This document shows, piece by piece, positions 10,729 to 22,800 of a stretch of DNA of 64,000 nt. Position 1 is the first letter of the stretch. Each line of letters opens with the position of its first letter. A program made the position numbers and the translations under genes. The DNA comes from Lomentospora prolificans (Eukaryota; Ascomycota; Sordariomycetes; Microascales; Microascaceae). The notes below the pieces were generated by a model. It had not been told where the DNA came from. It did no database searches and saw only the letters and a program-made list of their open reading frames with translations. Where the stretch lies: positions 2,046,001 through 2,110,000 of the forward strand of contig JARFXM010000008.1 of the NCBI GenBank assembly GCA_029532625.1, given 5' to 3'.

Positions 10729-11790
10729 ATGGCGCTTGAGAAATTGTCCATTGTTATTCCCGACAACGCTGAGGCCAAGCAGTGTTCGGCTGAGAGCCGT
10801 TCCGCCTCCACTGCTTCGTCTGTCGAGTCTGGCCGAGAGACCATCTCGTCCTCGACTTCCATTGCCACCAGCGTTGAGGATGTTGCCAACGCTCAGGGGG
10901 TCCAGGCTATCAATGCCCAGATTCCTGGTGTTCAGGTTGTTGCCTCTCCTCAGGCTTATATCATTGTCAACGGCATCCAGTATCCCGCTAGTGAGATCCG
11001 TACCATGACGGACACCGTCCTCCGTGCTCGCAGCACTCGCGAGCTTCCACCCACCGCCGCCATGGCTCTTGATGCGGCCGCCATTGTCCAGGACTATGGC
11101 TTTCTCACTCAGCTTCGTGCCGCTCGTGGTGATCCTGCCACTCCCCCTTCGCAGGATTACATCAACCTTCGTGTTGAGGTTGCTCGTCGTGTCAGGGAGC
11201 GTGATGACAGTCTCAATGATGCTGAGAACCGACTTGCCGCCCAGCAGCGCGTTGACAACTATCTTCGTGTTGCCGACCTTGAGCGTCGCTATTTTCAGGC
11301 TACTCAGGAGATCGCTCAGCGCCGCGGTCTTCAGACCTCTTCCCAGGCTGACATGAATGCCATCACTGATGAGCTCATTGGCGTTGTTGAGCACGCCGTC
11401 GAGAACTCTGTCGTTGACGCCACTGGTCCCATTCGCGTCAACGCTAATCGATTGGCCACTACTGCCAACACTCTCGACTCAACCGCCGGCTCCCTCAACT
11501 CAACCGCCGGCTCCCTTGAAGCTATCGCCAAGCTTCTTACTACAGCCCTCGGTCTTCTCGGCACTCAGATGAACACCGTCACGGTCCAAATCCAGGGATT
11601 GTCCGACATGGTCATCGCCCAGCAGGCCGGCGACCACGCCTACAACGGCCAGGCTCCCGGTGCCATTGACCCGGTCATCGCCCAGGCCCTTTACAATGCA
11701 ATTGTCCACCCCCAGCGCGACGAGGAGTCGCGCCGCAAGTCCTTCCGCAAGAGTGTTTGCGGTTTCGTTCGCAACGTCTTCAAGTTCTAA
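10729..11790 (+). CDS. Hypothetical coiled-coil protein, 353 aa
   Basis: An intronless ORF with the first ATG at 10729 in good context. The frame is open upstream to about 10629, so an N-terminal extension by an earlier exon is possible. The first 60 residues are Ser/Thr-rich, followed by an Ala/Val/Gln-rich region (60-110), an Arg-rich helical section (about 150-215) and a heptad-like segment where STAGSL occurs twice in tandem (LDSTAGSLNSTAGSLE, about 250). That duplication is visible in the DNA as a near-perfect repeat around 11480-11515. The C-terminus is basic and amphipathic (RRKSFRKSVCGFVRN), possibly a membrane or acidic-surface contact. No family recognised. Codon use is C-rich at third positions, as in a well-expressed gene. 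Real gene likely; function unknown. Confidence 0.65.
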   Translation: MALEKLSIVIPDNAEAKQCSAESRSASTASSVESGRETISSSTSIATSVEDVANAQGVQAINAQIPGVQVVASPQAYIIVNGIQYPASEIRTMTDTVLRARSTRELPPTAAMALDAAAIVQDYGFLTQLRAARGDPATPPSQDYINLRVEVARRVRERDDSLNDAENRLAAQQRVDNYLRVADLERRYFQATQEIAQRRGLQTSSQADMNAITDELIGVVEHAVENSVVDATGPIRVNANRLATTANTLDSTAGSLNSTAGSLEAIAKLLTTALGLLGTQMNTVTVQIQGLSDMVIAQQAGDHAYNGQAPGAIDPVIAQALYNAIVHPQRDEESRRKSFRKSVCGFVRNVFKF

Positions 11791-12434
11791 GCTTCGAGCG
11801 GGTATTTTTTTAAACCCGACAACTTTGGGGGGGTATGGAGAAGAGCCACCCACCGAGCTCAATTTCGAGATGAAAACTTTACAAAGGCTGAAAAAGAAAA
11901 AAAAAAAACTGTAAGTTGCAATGATGAAGGCGCGTCCCCGAGAATGATGCATGTGCTAACTAACAATGGCAGAGTAAAAAAAAATTATGGGTTTCTGGGC
12001 CACATCTCTGGTATTGGGGATGGGGATGAATAGAGTTCCATAGATATAAAAATAAATTGATAATAAAATTTGGGTGCCTTCGGCCGCCCCGTTTTTTTCT
12101 TAATGAAAAATTACCTTGTGCCTTGTAGAAAATTTGTACTTGTAGATGTTTTATTGAGCGTAGTCCTGCAGATCGTTCGGAAGATGAAGCCGGAATGGAC
12201 ATGGAGATGCTTCGACTTGGAAGTTGGCCCGGCGCTACAGGGTCTCTGCTCATGGAAGTTTGGATGCTCATGGAAGTTTGGTTCTGGGAGAAGTGATGAT
12301 CATATCAAATGCGCCTCATTGTCAAATCAAGGTCGGGGTCGCAGAACGAAGAAGTCATTGCTTTCGTAAATAACTATGTCGCTGTTCTCCGCGCCACCTA
12401 CCATCCATCTACAGACACCTGCCAACCTTCATGT
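11791..12434. other. Convergent spacer with short tandem repeat
   Basis: The region between the 3' ends of the coiled-coil gene and XRCC4, AT-rich with A-runs consistent with 3' UTRs. An 18-base unit (TGCTCATGGAAGTTTGG plus one base) occurs twice in tandem at 12247-12281. No gene seen. Confidence 0.6.
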
Positions 12435-13919
12435 CTACAGCTCATCATCCGACTCAGTCTCGCTCCCCTCCGGTTCCGGCACAGCCTTAGCCTTTGAGCC
12501 AGCCCCCTTCTTCCCAATTGAAAATGGTAGCTCTCTCTTGGGCGGAGGCGCGTCATCGGCAGCTTCCCCCCCGGCCTCAGCCTTTGAAGCGCGCGTCGCC
12601 GCTCTCGAGCTCGTGCCCTCGCTCTTCTTTGCGGCCGCCTTCTTCCTCGTGTTGGGGCGAGCTGGAGGCGGCGCCTCGTCCTCGTCATCTTCGCTAGCCG
12701 TAGCGTCGTCATCCGAAGCTGCGTCCGTGGTACGATCGTCCTCGGAGTCGCGGGCCGGACGCGCGTTGCTGGGCTCGTCGGTGTCCATCTTCTCGAACCC
12801 GGATCCGTCCGAGTCTTCTTCCGGCGGCGGAGGAGAGGGTTGCTTGCGCTTGCGTCTCCTTGAAGGGCCGGGAGCGCGAGCCTGGGATTCCTTGGGCTCC
12901 TTTTTTACCTTGGGGCTTGTGGGGACTGCGGCTTCTGGGGTGCCTTCGGCTGTAGGAGGGGCGCGGTGTGAGGTGGTCGCAAGCAGACGTTGTTGCTCGC
13001 GGATCTTGACCTTCTTTTCGTTGAGGAGGTCACGGAACTTTTCCATCAGGCCGGCCTCGTCGGCCTTTTTGGCCTCGATTAGTTCATTGAGCTGGGTCTG
13101 AAGGTCATCAACCTCATTCTCGAGCTTTGCGATACGCTCTCCCTCCTTCTCGAGGGCTTTGGTGGCCTCTTCGTACGCTTGCACGGAGGTGTTACACCAG
13201 TCTACGACGTCGATTGGCTCCTCTGGCTTGTATCGGAGCGTAATATCTCCCATGTGTTTCTATTGAAACGCAGTCTTAGTACGCATCGCGTTGTCAGAGT
13301 ATCCAAGAGGTCCAAAAAAAAAGGAAAAAAAAAAAAAAACTTACGGTTATCCCTTGCACGCTCCTCCTTACCTCAATGGTAAGGTGTGACGGCGGATCAT
13401 CTGCGTCCCGTCCCTCCTCGACTCGGGCGGTAGCTTGGATGCCATCCGGGGTCTTTTGTGAAAGCAGGGCGGCGAGGATCTCCTCCCACTCCTCGTCCGG
13501 GCAGGAATGCTTCAGACTAAGCACCCTGTTCTGCTGTACTACACAGTTTCAAGAAACAACGGTTGTCAGTGGTTTGGTCCTCTTTCTGATACGCATGCAA
13601 TATGGTGCATAAACGTGTTTAACAAGGACATCCCAGGTTCCGACGCAGCGTTCGAGACGAAACGAAACAAAGTGGGCAAGGCCAGACTAGCGAGAAAAAA
13701 AGATGGTGTGGAGCGCAAAGATGGAGAAACACTCTCTCACTTACATGTCGTGACAAAGGGGGAGAAACCATCCGTGCCAATGAGCTTTAGATCCAGCGGG
13801 TGGCGTCCGGTAGACGCGGCCTGGACGAGGACAAATGCCGACTTTTTCCTCGTTTGGGCAAACCGAAGAATCCTTGGATTCGGTGCCATTGGCAGCCAAG
13901 TTGCGGTAGAGGAGCGCAC
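12435..13919 (-). CDS. XRCC4 homologue (DNA ligase IV partner, NHEJ)
   Basis: Three exons on the minus strand: 13919-13745, 13538-13345 and 13259-12435, 397 residues (387 if the second Met, 13889, is used). The N-terminus PRILRFAQTRKKSAFVLVQ, then HPLDLKLIGTDG, and CPDEEWEEILAALL match the beta-rich XRCC4 head; DITLRYKPEEPIDVVDWC follows in exon 3. Residues about 140-210 form a long coiled coil (KALEKEGERIAKLENEVDD), the stalk that binds the DNA ligase IV tandem BRCT region in this family. The tail is basic then acidic, with SDDEL at the end. XRCC4/Lif1 proteins act in the nucleus in non-homologous end joining. Splice signals are GTAAGT donors at 13744 and 13344 and TAG acceptors; phases agree. 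The head has low identity across fungi, so the call rests on the ordered motifs and stalk. Confidence 0.85.
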
Positions 13920-16355
13920 TGGGCGGATTGGGTGGATGACGAGGCAGGCGGAGGATGTGTAATGTGTAGAGGTTAAAAGTTAATCCAGCGCCAGCGGGCA
14001 TGGGACCACTTTTGCCTCTTTTGGAAAGAATTAATATTTATGGGAACTGCGATGTTCGATGGATGTGGCCGAATTAGAAGAGGCGCATTTGAGGGATGGA
14101 ATGTGCTGGACCGCGTTTAGGGCGGGAAACACGCGATCTGAGCCGGATGTTTGGGGCAAAGCGGGGACAAATCGAGAAAGGAGCCAGCGCAGGACCGATG
14201 CGAGCACTTTAGAAAGTTTCGAGATCTTATTATTATAGTGCATCCAGCGAAGGTGGAGGAGTCTAGAAGGGATGGCCACGCCTGGCCAAGCACGCCTGGC
14301 AGGCAGACCAAGCAGCCGAATAAAGCCAGGCAGGGATGGTGATGAAATGGCAAGCTAGCCAAAGGTTGGATCCGGATCCGTGCGGGGAAGTGAGTGAGCC
14401 AAGACAGATCCTAGCTAATACTTGTAGATGGTTGCTATTATGAACGTGAGTGAATCGAACTTAAGGTTGGATGATTAGGATCAAGACAAGCTACTGGAAT
14501 CATGAATAGTTCCAACCGTGGATTGGATGGATCAATAATGATGTTGAGAGAGTATTAGGCAGAAGAGTCCACAAGCAGCCAGCCCAGCCCGTGTCACCGG
14601 CGAGCGGCGCGTTACTAGTTTGGGAATGGTCGCTAGGTCCGTCCCGAACGACATTCACGACTCAAGGACGCACTCGTCGTGTCTCTCGATCAGCTCTTTG
14701 CATTTTCAAAAGGACAGCCTGCAAAAGCTGGCGGTTGTGTTATGAAAAAGTATTAAAATATTTTTTTTTAAAAAAAATAGAAAATTAAAAAAAAAAAAAA
14801 AAAAAAAGAAATTGAATTGTCCAGAAGATGAGACCAGTCTTTTCTAATTGATCTTCTCTTGCCCTAGTTCTTATACGGCCTTGACCTTGCTGGACGTTCT
14901 CGAGGAAGCACAGCCAAACCCAGAGGCGCTGGGACAGCGGTGGGGTGACTGATCAAACGAAAGCAGAAAATGTCCTTCATTTGGTATACGCTCCGCACAA
15001 TACTAACCAGTTGATGTATGTCGAGTCCTTCGAACCCTCAAGGCGGTGGAGGAATCAAGTTTGCGTCGTTCCTCCAAGTTGTGTAAACGAACCATCAATC
15101 TATGGATGCCATCTGAATACCATCGCTGGCTGCGCCTCTGGGATAGATATTCCTAGACGCCTGAAAGGGTTGTTCGCCACGCTATCAAGGGCGGCTAAAT
15201 GCTTCAATCGATCCGTAAAGACGAAAATATCCATCATCCTCTCCCGCCACCGCCACCAGGTCCCTTCCAAGGTTTCCTCCCAGGGTCTCTCTCTTTGTCC
15301 TCCGACCCGCTTCCGGCCCGAACCCGCCCCGCACATCCTGCTCGCTCTCCGCCACCGGGCTTCGAGGGGGGGTTCCAAGTCGCCCAATCTGTTTTTCTTG
15401 AGAGAATAGAAGCGTTAGATTTTCTTCTTTTTTGTGTATAAGGGATACTGCGATATAGTTACAGACTTCCATCTTTTGGTCATCTGTCAGTGCCCCCCTT
15501 TTGCGTCGCGCATTCCATCGAGGACAGGGCCTCTATAGAGTAGGGGATTTGGTGCGAAAGGGATTTTTAAGTCACATGTGCAGGCCCTCAAAAGAGAGCG
15601 CGTCTACATATTTCACTTAAACATAAGCTTACGGTAGTGAATGGGGCCGCGGTTAGATGTTAGCTTGCGGGTTTGTAGGTGCGAGCTACTATACCTTACC
15701 TAGTGTCTGCTTACATTCGGGGAACATAGCTACTGATACTAGCAGTTGCATGAATAAAGATCAGTGATGCTTGAATTGCTATCAATATAGCCATTCTCGT
15801 TCGCGTGAACTAGTGCTCACCTTGGCTTCTTTGGGCGACCAGATATAACACGCGGACGGACGAATTCATGGTCGGTAAAACACTGAGTAAAACCACATGG
15901 TTCTGAATAGTCGAGGGAACATAGTCTACCTGGACTATTTGTCCGGCCGTCTTTATACGGATCTATGAGTTGATTTAAGGTTTGAGGGAATCGAAAGTCC
16001 CAGCTTCTGGCTCCAAAAGTTCACATCCATCCCTGAATGCTCACGCCCTTTCTCAGGCTGCCTAAGTCTACAGGCTAACACCTCCAATTTTGCTCGGCCT
16101 ACAAGTGGGGAAGTGAAAGAGGTAATTTTATTTGTTTGAGGTCCTGTCCATATGAATTTGAGTCTCTTGGCATAAGGTCTCCTATTGTATAAAGGTAATG
16201 CTTCCCGAGGGTTGACACTTTTAAAGCTGTTCTGGGGGGGCCATCTGCAGCCTTGCTCTCTGTGTTCTGTATCTCATACCTCTGACATCGACAAGCATCT
16301 GCTGTAAGCGCTCTACTGTCATTCTTTCGAAATCTACACCAAGTACGAAGCCGCC
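13920..16355. other. Long non-coding stretch
   Basis: About 2.4 kb with short ORFs only and no motifs. It includes a GCCTGGC/TGGCCA-rich segment (14274-14340) and an A/T homopolymer block (about 14760-14810) dominated by A-runs. The left end is the promoter of XRCC4. I see no gene. Confidence 0.6.
14760..14810. repeat. A/T homopolymer block
   Basis: A nine-base T run followed by several A runs, the longest above 20, in non-coding DNA. Such blocks are typical low-complexity spacers and are prone to sequencing error. Confidence 0.8.
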
Positions 16356-17487
16356 ATGGCCTCACACACAAATCAACCAACTCGTCAGAGGCTTGAGAAA
16401 AGTCCCCGCGTCCAGTATCACGTCCAGAACTCGAGGTTCATGGGTAACTCAGATGTCCGGCCCCAGTCTCAGCCTCCGCCATATTTCCCCCCAGAAAGGT
16501 TACCGAAAAGCCCGAGGGCAGAGTATAATCGAATGAAACAGCGTGCAGAACTAGTCAAGTTTGCCAAAGTGGCATCGCTACCCTCTGACGATACTTACCG
16601 CGCCTGGACTTTCTTAACTAGGAGTCAGGCAATGCCCGTTGCTACACTCCAGGAGCACCAACGCCGGCACGCCCCAGACGTGAAAAGAATGCATGCTTAC
16701 CGCAAGATAGCAAGTTGGGTCCACACAAAGAGGGCAAAGAAGTGGACTGGAGGGAAACGCGCGATTGTACTAGGTTATACGCACCCAGATAGCTGCCGGA
16801 TCGAGATACAACATGGCATTGGACTTGGCGAGGTCGAGCATTATATTCGGCTAGATCATGACTGGACTCTAGAGTGGGAGTGGTCGCTCACCGTAATGTA
16901 CGCACCTCAGTACCAACAATGGGAGCCGAGGCAGGCTTGGGGCGTCTTTTATTTCAGGGACTTGCCCGACCGACTTTCACGGGGTGTCCCCTGGAAGGAT
17001 GAAAGTCAGACCGCGAGACTCAAAAAGCAGGAGGATGACTGTCGGACCGCCGACGGTCAACCCGTTTACCGTCGCAAGTTCTGCCATCGCGGGCAACCCT
17101 CTCAATGGGCTGCTTGGTTTACTTCGCGAGATTGGGATGAGCAAAAAGCTAGGAATCTGGACCCCTGGGATGTTTTGGCAACTTGGCCTATCTTGTCGTA
17201 AGTTGAATCACAGGTGACCTGCGTTGGATAGTTCTTTTGACATACAAACCATGCAACTCCGTAGGGCCGAAATGGAGCAGCGCACAGGGCCGGCAAGGTT
17301 CAAGAAGGTAATGATGTATCGACGGGGTGTTGTATACGGGAATGACCTTTGCGGCCAGCGGATAGCGCCTTGCGATGAAGGGAGTGATATGGAGCAGTTG
17401 TTTACAGGGTTTTGCTCCCGGTTGATACCCATTCCTGGGTCAGGCAGCGCGGCATCTCAAGGCAGGACCGGGAGTCTACTTGAATAG
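16356..17487 (+). CDS. Hypothetical protein, two exons, 354 aa
   Basis: Exons 16356-17197 and 17265-17487 join in phase 2 and give 354 residues. The ATG sits in a textbook context (GCCGCCATGG). The intron uses GTAAGT and CCGTAG. The N-terminal 60 residues are Pro/Gln/Arg-rich and contain a repeated short element (EKSPRVQYH, then PKSPRAEYN). The middle (about 85-230) is rich in Trp, Arg and Lys and looks globular (RAWTFLTRS, RKIASWVHTKRAKKW, EHYIRLDHDWTLEWEWS). No catalytic motif or transmembrane segment is recognised. The neighbourhood is gene-poor, which fits a lineage-specific gene. I cannot name a function. Confidence 0.6.
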
Positions 17488-19879
17488 GAAAGCAGGATTA
17501 ATTGAGTTGCTAAAACGGCAGTCGGCCACCGGCTGGAAATCATACCGCCGGCGCCTCCATCATATGTTGGGATGAGAGGATCTTTTGTTCATCATTCTGG
17601 ACCCTGTTTGGAGGGATACCAAATCCAGACAACTGAAGATGGATGGAATATTGAAAAGACCTGGTCCAGATATAGCAAGCCCCGCGTTGAGCTATAACAG
17701 TCTTGCTATAACAGTCAGTTGGAATGGAGGGAGGTATTAGCCACCCACTTCTACCTATCTTGGAAGTATCACCCTGGACAGCGACGCGTCGAGACGCGGC
17801 AAACCTGTGGAATGGAAATTGGAGGGGCAGTCTTTGGGGGAATAAAGAGGGCCGAACCTCGAGGATGTGGTTTGCTCGGATTTGATATGAGACATGATAT
17901 TCCCCGGCCCAACAATTCCAAGGATGGGGCCGATGGAATATAGATGCCTGTTACCTCGTCCACTGATCTAGACACATGAAAGCTATTCAAACGGGCTTTG
18001 AGTAATGCCTTTTAAGTGAATGTGATGCTCGCAATGATGTGACCACGGCCAGAGTTTGATGTTCTAGGCCTACGCAGCTGATGGCGCCTGTGAAATCCTG
18101 GTAGAAGACAACAGCCCTGCCATTGAGCTGAGCCCTGCCCGCCACCTCAATGCTGGCCTTGCGCTGGGCGTGCGGGACGCTGCCAAATGCAGGCTGCAAA
18201 ATATTAATGATAGGTCAAAGTGAATGCAGGATTAAGGTACGACCCTTCCTCAGATATGAAGGGATTCGTGGGTCTCCTCATAAGAATCCTGCTCCTCACG
18301 ACTCTGTCCACACTTCGAAAATTCCAGAACACAAAATCGCAATGTGAGAGCGGAGTCCGCCATCCATGTTCCTCATGGAAATGATGCGTTTCAGATGGAC
18401 ACCTTGCATTTTGGAAAAAACCCACGGGTGCCACACCGACACATTGTCGAATATATGATGTTCCCTCCCTTCCTCCCCCCCCCCCCCCCCCCAAAAAAAA
18501 AAGCTGGAGAGGTGGCACTTGCCCTTCCAAGAACCGACGCGTACTGCACGCGTGCTTGACGTGACGGCTGGACGCGACTTCCCGTCCCTGCAGGGCCAAT
18601 GATGGATTGGTGTTGACGTCCGTGTCCTCACGTGACCAACTGGAGGGGAAAAACTTTGCTTCACCGTTCGCCCGCCCTTCCCGCTGGCTGTTGCTCTCGG
18701 TCCGGCCTCCTACCACACAGTGCGCTGTGGGCAGCTGCACGACATTGGCAGGCCATGGCCGGGTGATGCTAGCTCCCAACCACCTCTAATCCAGTATCGT
18801 GGGCCCATTTCATAGCCCAGAAGAGCTCGTAATCCTGAGCTTCCCAGCCATCTGTATTACGATGTAAAACGATTTCGAATTCGAAAATAATAACGCAATA
18901 AATAGGCTAGTAAAAGAGGAGGCGCATCTTTGCTCCTGCTGTCCTCAGTCCCTCATCTTACTTTCACACCTATTTTCTAATCCAGTCGTTAATTGTACCT
19001 GCGTCCAACTTTTCCCCTTCCATATGCCTCCGGTGGACCACACACCCTCAACGACGCCCACTGCTGGCGTTGTCTCAAATTTATCCTTTCTCTGCCGTTT
19101 CTTTCTCACAACCTCGCCGTAATTACGGAAGAACCCTCCTTCGCTAATACAGCCTTAATAAGATTGGCCCTCTTAAAGATCCTTCCCTTTTCCGTCGTTC
19201 CTCTCGCCCTCTGGTCTACTTCATTCTCTATTCCGTTGAGGGTGACTTATTAGACACTAGTTCCATAGCCAAGCTTGGGCTGTCTGGGTCAAGGTCTCGA
19301 CACTGTTTCTCATACGGTGCCCCTTCCGTCTTCCGCCCAGCGCCCAGTTCCACTTCAACCTCACCTCTTTCCCTCTTTTCCCACCAACCTCGACCTTTCT
19401 GCCAACCCCAAGAACGCCGACTGACTCAAAACCTTGTTCTTGCCAACAAATCTTGAAACATATTCAACACTCAAATCCCACACAAACTCTCTTAAATCTC
19501 TGCACGACATATTTCAGAGTGGACGTAGTCTATTGCGACAAGTTGGTTTCGGTGTCGCCTTTCGTTTTCCTTTCTGGGGCTTATTTTTCGACGGACTCTT
19601 TCCGGCATTTCCTTCATACGCTCGCTTGGTTTCCAGTCTGCTTGCTCCGCGGGAGATGCCACGAGATTTGGGGACATGTTGGTGTTGAATATGCATTCTC
19701 ACCATTGATCCTGGACTCTTTCCCCCATCCTCGTGCGCAATCTCGATATTCCAGCCTTGTCTCTGCCCATCGAAACAAGGACACAAGCCGAAAACGATAC
19801 AAATTACCCAGCGACCGCGGGTTCGAACCCACCTTCCAGAACAACCACGTAGTCATTTCCCTTCTACACAACAAACGAC
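17488..19879. other. Intergenic region upstream of Byr4-like gene
   Basis: About 2.4 kb. There is a partial repeat (GCTATAACAGTC at 17691-17702 and 17705-17716), a C18-A10 homopolymer junction at 18475-18502 and, from about 18960, a pyrimidine-rich leader of the Byr4-like gene. ORFs here are short and lack motifs. Confidence 0.6.
18475..18502. repeat. C18 followed by A10
   Basis: An unbroken run of about 18 C is directly followed by about 10 A on the plus strand, in intergenic DNA. The exact length may be unreliable in short-read assemblies. Confidence 0.75.
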
Positions 19880-22800
19880 ATGATGATGGAGGCGTTACGA
19901 TTAAAACCTCGCCAGCCCGTCGAGCACGAGCCCGAACTTGAGAACTGGGACGACGACGATTTCATGCTCGACGATGGCGATGACCTCACTTTTCGTAGTT
20001 CAACAAACACCAATAACCCTCCTACACGCCGCGACTCAATCTCCTCCCATAGGTCCCTGCGGTCCGAGTTTGAATCGGTGCACGGCGAAGAGGAGCGACA
20101 GGTACACATCGCCGACGATGATGAGAAATCAACTTTGAATGCGATAGCCGCGGCAGCCAATATCGGCATCCCCATTCCTAAGAATGTACCCCCTTCTGCC
20201 CTGATGGGAGGAACTATCAAGCGCCTGGGTGGCCGGAAAATCAAAAAGATTATTGAAGATGACTGGGAGGCTGATCTAGAGCTGCCCGACACGGGCAAGG
20301 CCTTAACGATTAAGGCCCAAGATGCCTCCCAGTTCCCAGACGCTATTCGCCAAGTGAGCGGTGGTTCCGTCCACACAAGTCCCGTCAAATCCAGCAGGCC
20401 ACCACCTGCCATTATCCATGACGATCGCCGTGATTCCAACCAGTCCCGATCCAGCGTGCTCGGAGCAGCAATCAACCTCGATAGGTTCCGAGATGACGGG
20501 GATGATGACGACTTCTTTGGAGATGGCTCGGCAACTATCAAGGTATCCAAGACTAGAAGTCTTTCTAAGCCCATCTCTCTCATCACTCCCCCAACTCCGC
20601 AGAAGGCGCTGAAGCCTCAACCCCAAGGCGAAGACGACTTTGAGCTTGATCTCGAGCTTCCCTCTGACGGTAAACTCAAGTTGTCCACTAGGAAAGACAT
20701 CCCTAAGACTCCGTCGCTGGGCATGGACGATCTGGATTGGGGCGAGGGAAGCCTTGGAACCCGTTACGGCGGTACCCGTAGAGACGGCCGTTCCAATCGC
20801 AGTTCCTCCGCTTCTGCCCTTAGCCCTAGCATTTCAAGCTCCATCACTGCTGAGAGTGAGGATGAGACATTTGACGGCCTCGTACTCCCACCTGGCCCTG
20901 TCAATTTTGAGCAACGGTTGAAGCTGCGTAGGAAGAGCCGCTCCCCTGAACGAATCGAAGAAGAGCCCGCGGTGCCGGCAAAGAAATCGTTGGAAGCGGA
21001 TGCAGATAGGGAGGATTTCTTCTCCGGTCTCGATATTGGCGATGGTGCTGTTTTCGATTCCAAGAAGTCAACCTTCCACCAAAATATTAAGCTCAAGGAC
21101 ACGCGGCCAGAGAGCCCCTCTCGGCCCAAGGCGGCGGTATCCCTCACCTTTACGAACAAGCCTGTCTCACAGCTTCCCTCCCGTCTTCCTCGCCTTAGCC
21201 ACGACCGTGCTCCCTCCAACCTAGAGCCTGTATCCGAGAGTGGCGGTCCCATTCTTCCCCGAATTCGCCGCTCTCAATCTCGCCTTGGTCACTCCGCTCA
21301 GTCGTCCGTCTCCAGTTTGCCCACCCCAACTACTCCTTCGTCCTCCTCTTCCATGCCTCCCTCAACTCCTCGGCGAACGGCACGAGAAATCACATCCAAG
21401 ACCTCAGCTGTTTCGCTCCGCAACGAGCCTACCACCACCAATGCGCAGCTGTTGAGGCTGAAGCGGTCACTGCCTGCTATGAGGGCGCCCCAGTCTCCAG
21501 CAAAGCCTACAGCCACTAGCCGATACGACCGGCCCCCTTCACGAACTGATGGGCGTCCCGGCTCGGCCATGCGGCCCAAGACTCCGGTGGATCGCATTCG
21601 CCCCGACTCGAGCTCTTCGATGGCCCCTCCTCCCCGCAGGAACCCACCTCCTTTCCTACCCGCCGGCTCATCCAATTCGTCCCACCATGTAACCGCCAAA
21701 GGCGGCAGAGTATTCCGACGACATGACTCTGAAAATTCCATCGACTTCCGCCCGAGCTCTCGTACTGTTTCCAGGTCTACGATGCGCTCGCCTAGTCCCC
21801 GACGCCAGCGACTGGCCCACGAGAAGATTACTGAGACGCATTATCGGTTGCTTAGCAGGCCTCGTCACCAACGGACCTTTGGTAACGGTTCTGAATTAGA
21901 CGGGTTTGATGACTTGCCTGTCTCGAGGGATGCAGAGGCTCGATATGTAAAACAGCCAGTCGCCAAGGAGTCCAAGACCCTTCTACGGAACAAGATTTAT
22001 CAAAACGTTCTTCCTGACAGGAGCACTACCTCATCGCCTGTGTCTCCTTACTCGCCTATGCGGTCCGACTATACCCCTAGCTTTGCTAGAGATACCGCAG
22101 CGAGCAGGATCGCTCGTGAAACATCTCTGGCTCAACGTGTCCCGTCTTCGGGACCCCTTGCGCCTCTGACGACCCAGCGAGTCGCTCAGCTTTCCGCTCG
22201 AAGCAATCTCAACCCGATGGCGCCTCCTTCGCCTCAGATTCGCTCTAAGAAGAAGCGTTCCCAGCAGTTGAAGCCCCATTTGATTGCTAATTTGAACCCT
22301 GCCAAAGAGTCGAAGAGTAGGTTTCACTTAAAACTTCCCATTTCCAACGTTCCTCTTAGCTCCCATGCTAACTTTCTTTTGTACAGCCGTCAATGGAATG
22401 GTTTACAACCCCAACACCTTCCGTTGGGAAGGTAACGACAATGTCCTGAGCGCCTTTGACCCTCCAGCATCCTCGCCATCCACAACTTCGCTACCGCCCT
22501 ATATGCTTAGGGAGAAGGAGAACGCGACCCCGCGCCCGGCCTTGATCACCAACATTAGTTCAACCAAGGGAGTTCAAGTTGTTGGTGGAATGGTCTTTGA
22601 CCCGCAAAACATGTGCTGGCTCAAAATTGGCAACTCGGGCAAACCAGTTTCGGAGGCGGGAGATCCATTGGACGGCTTCAACGGTCTCGATGATGATGAC
22701 GACGATCCATTCAAGGACATTCCCGACCTCGAAGACAACGCCGCCGACTCTAACGATGGCGTTCAAGGTCGTGTCAGCGAAGTTAGGGACGATTGGCTCG

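Noticed and set aside
10540..11394. 284-codon antisense ORF over the coiled-coil gene
   Set aside because: No motif; it mirrors the codon bias of the sense gene.
19814..19836. GGTTCGAACCC as a tRNA B-box
   Set aside because: The word is palindromic, and neither strand gives a T-stem, an A-box or a cloverleaf around it.
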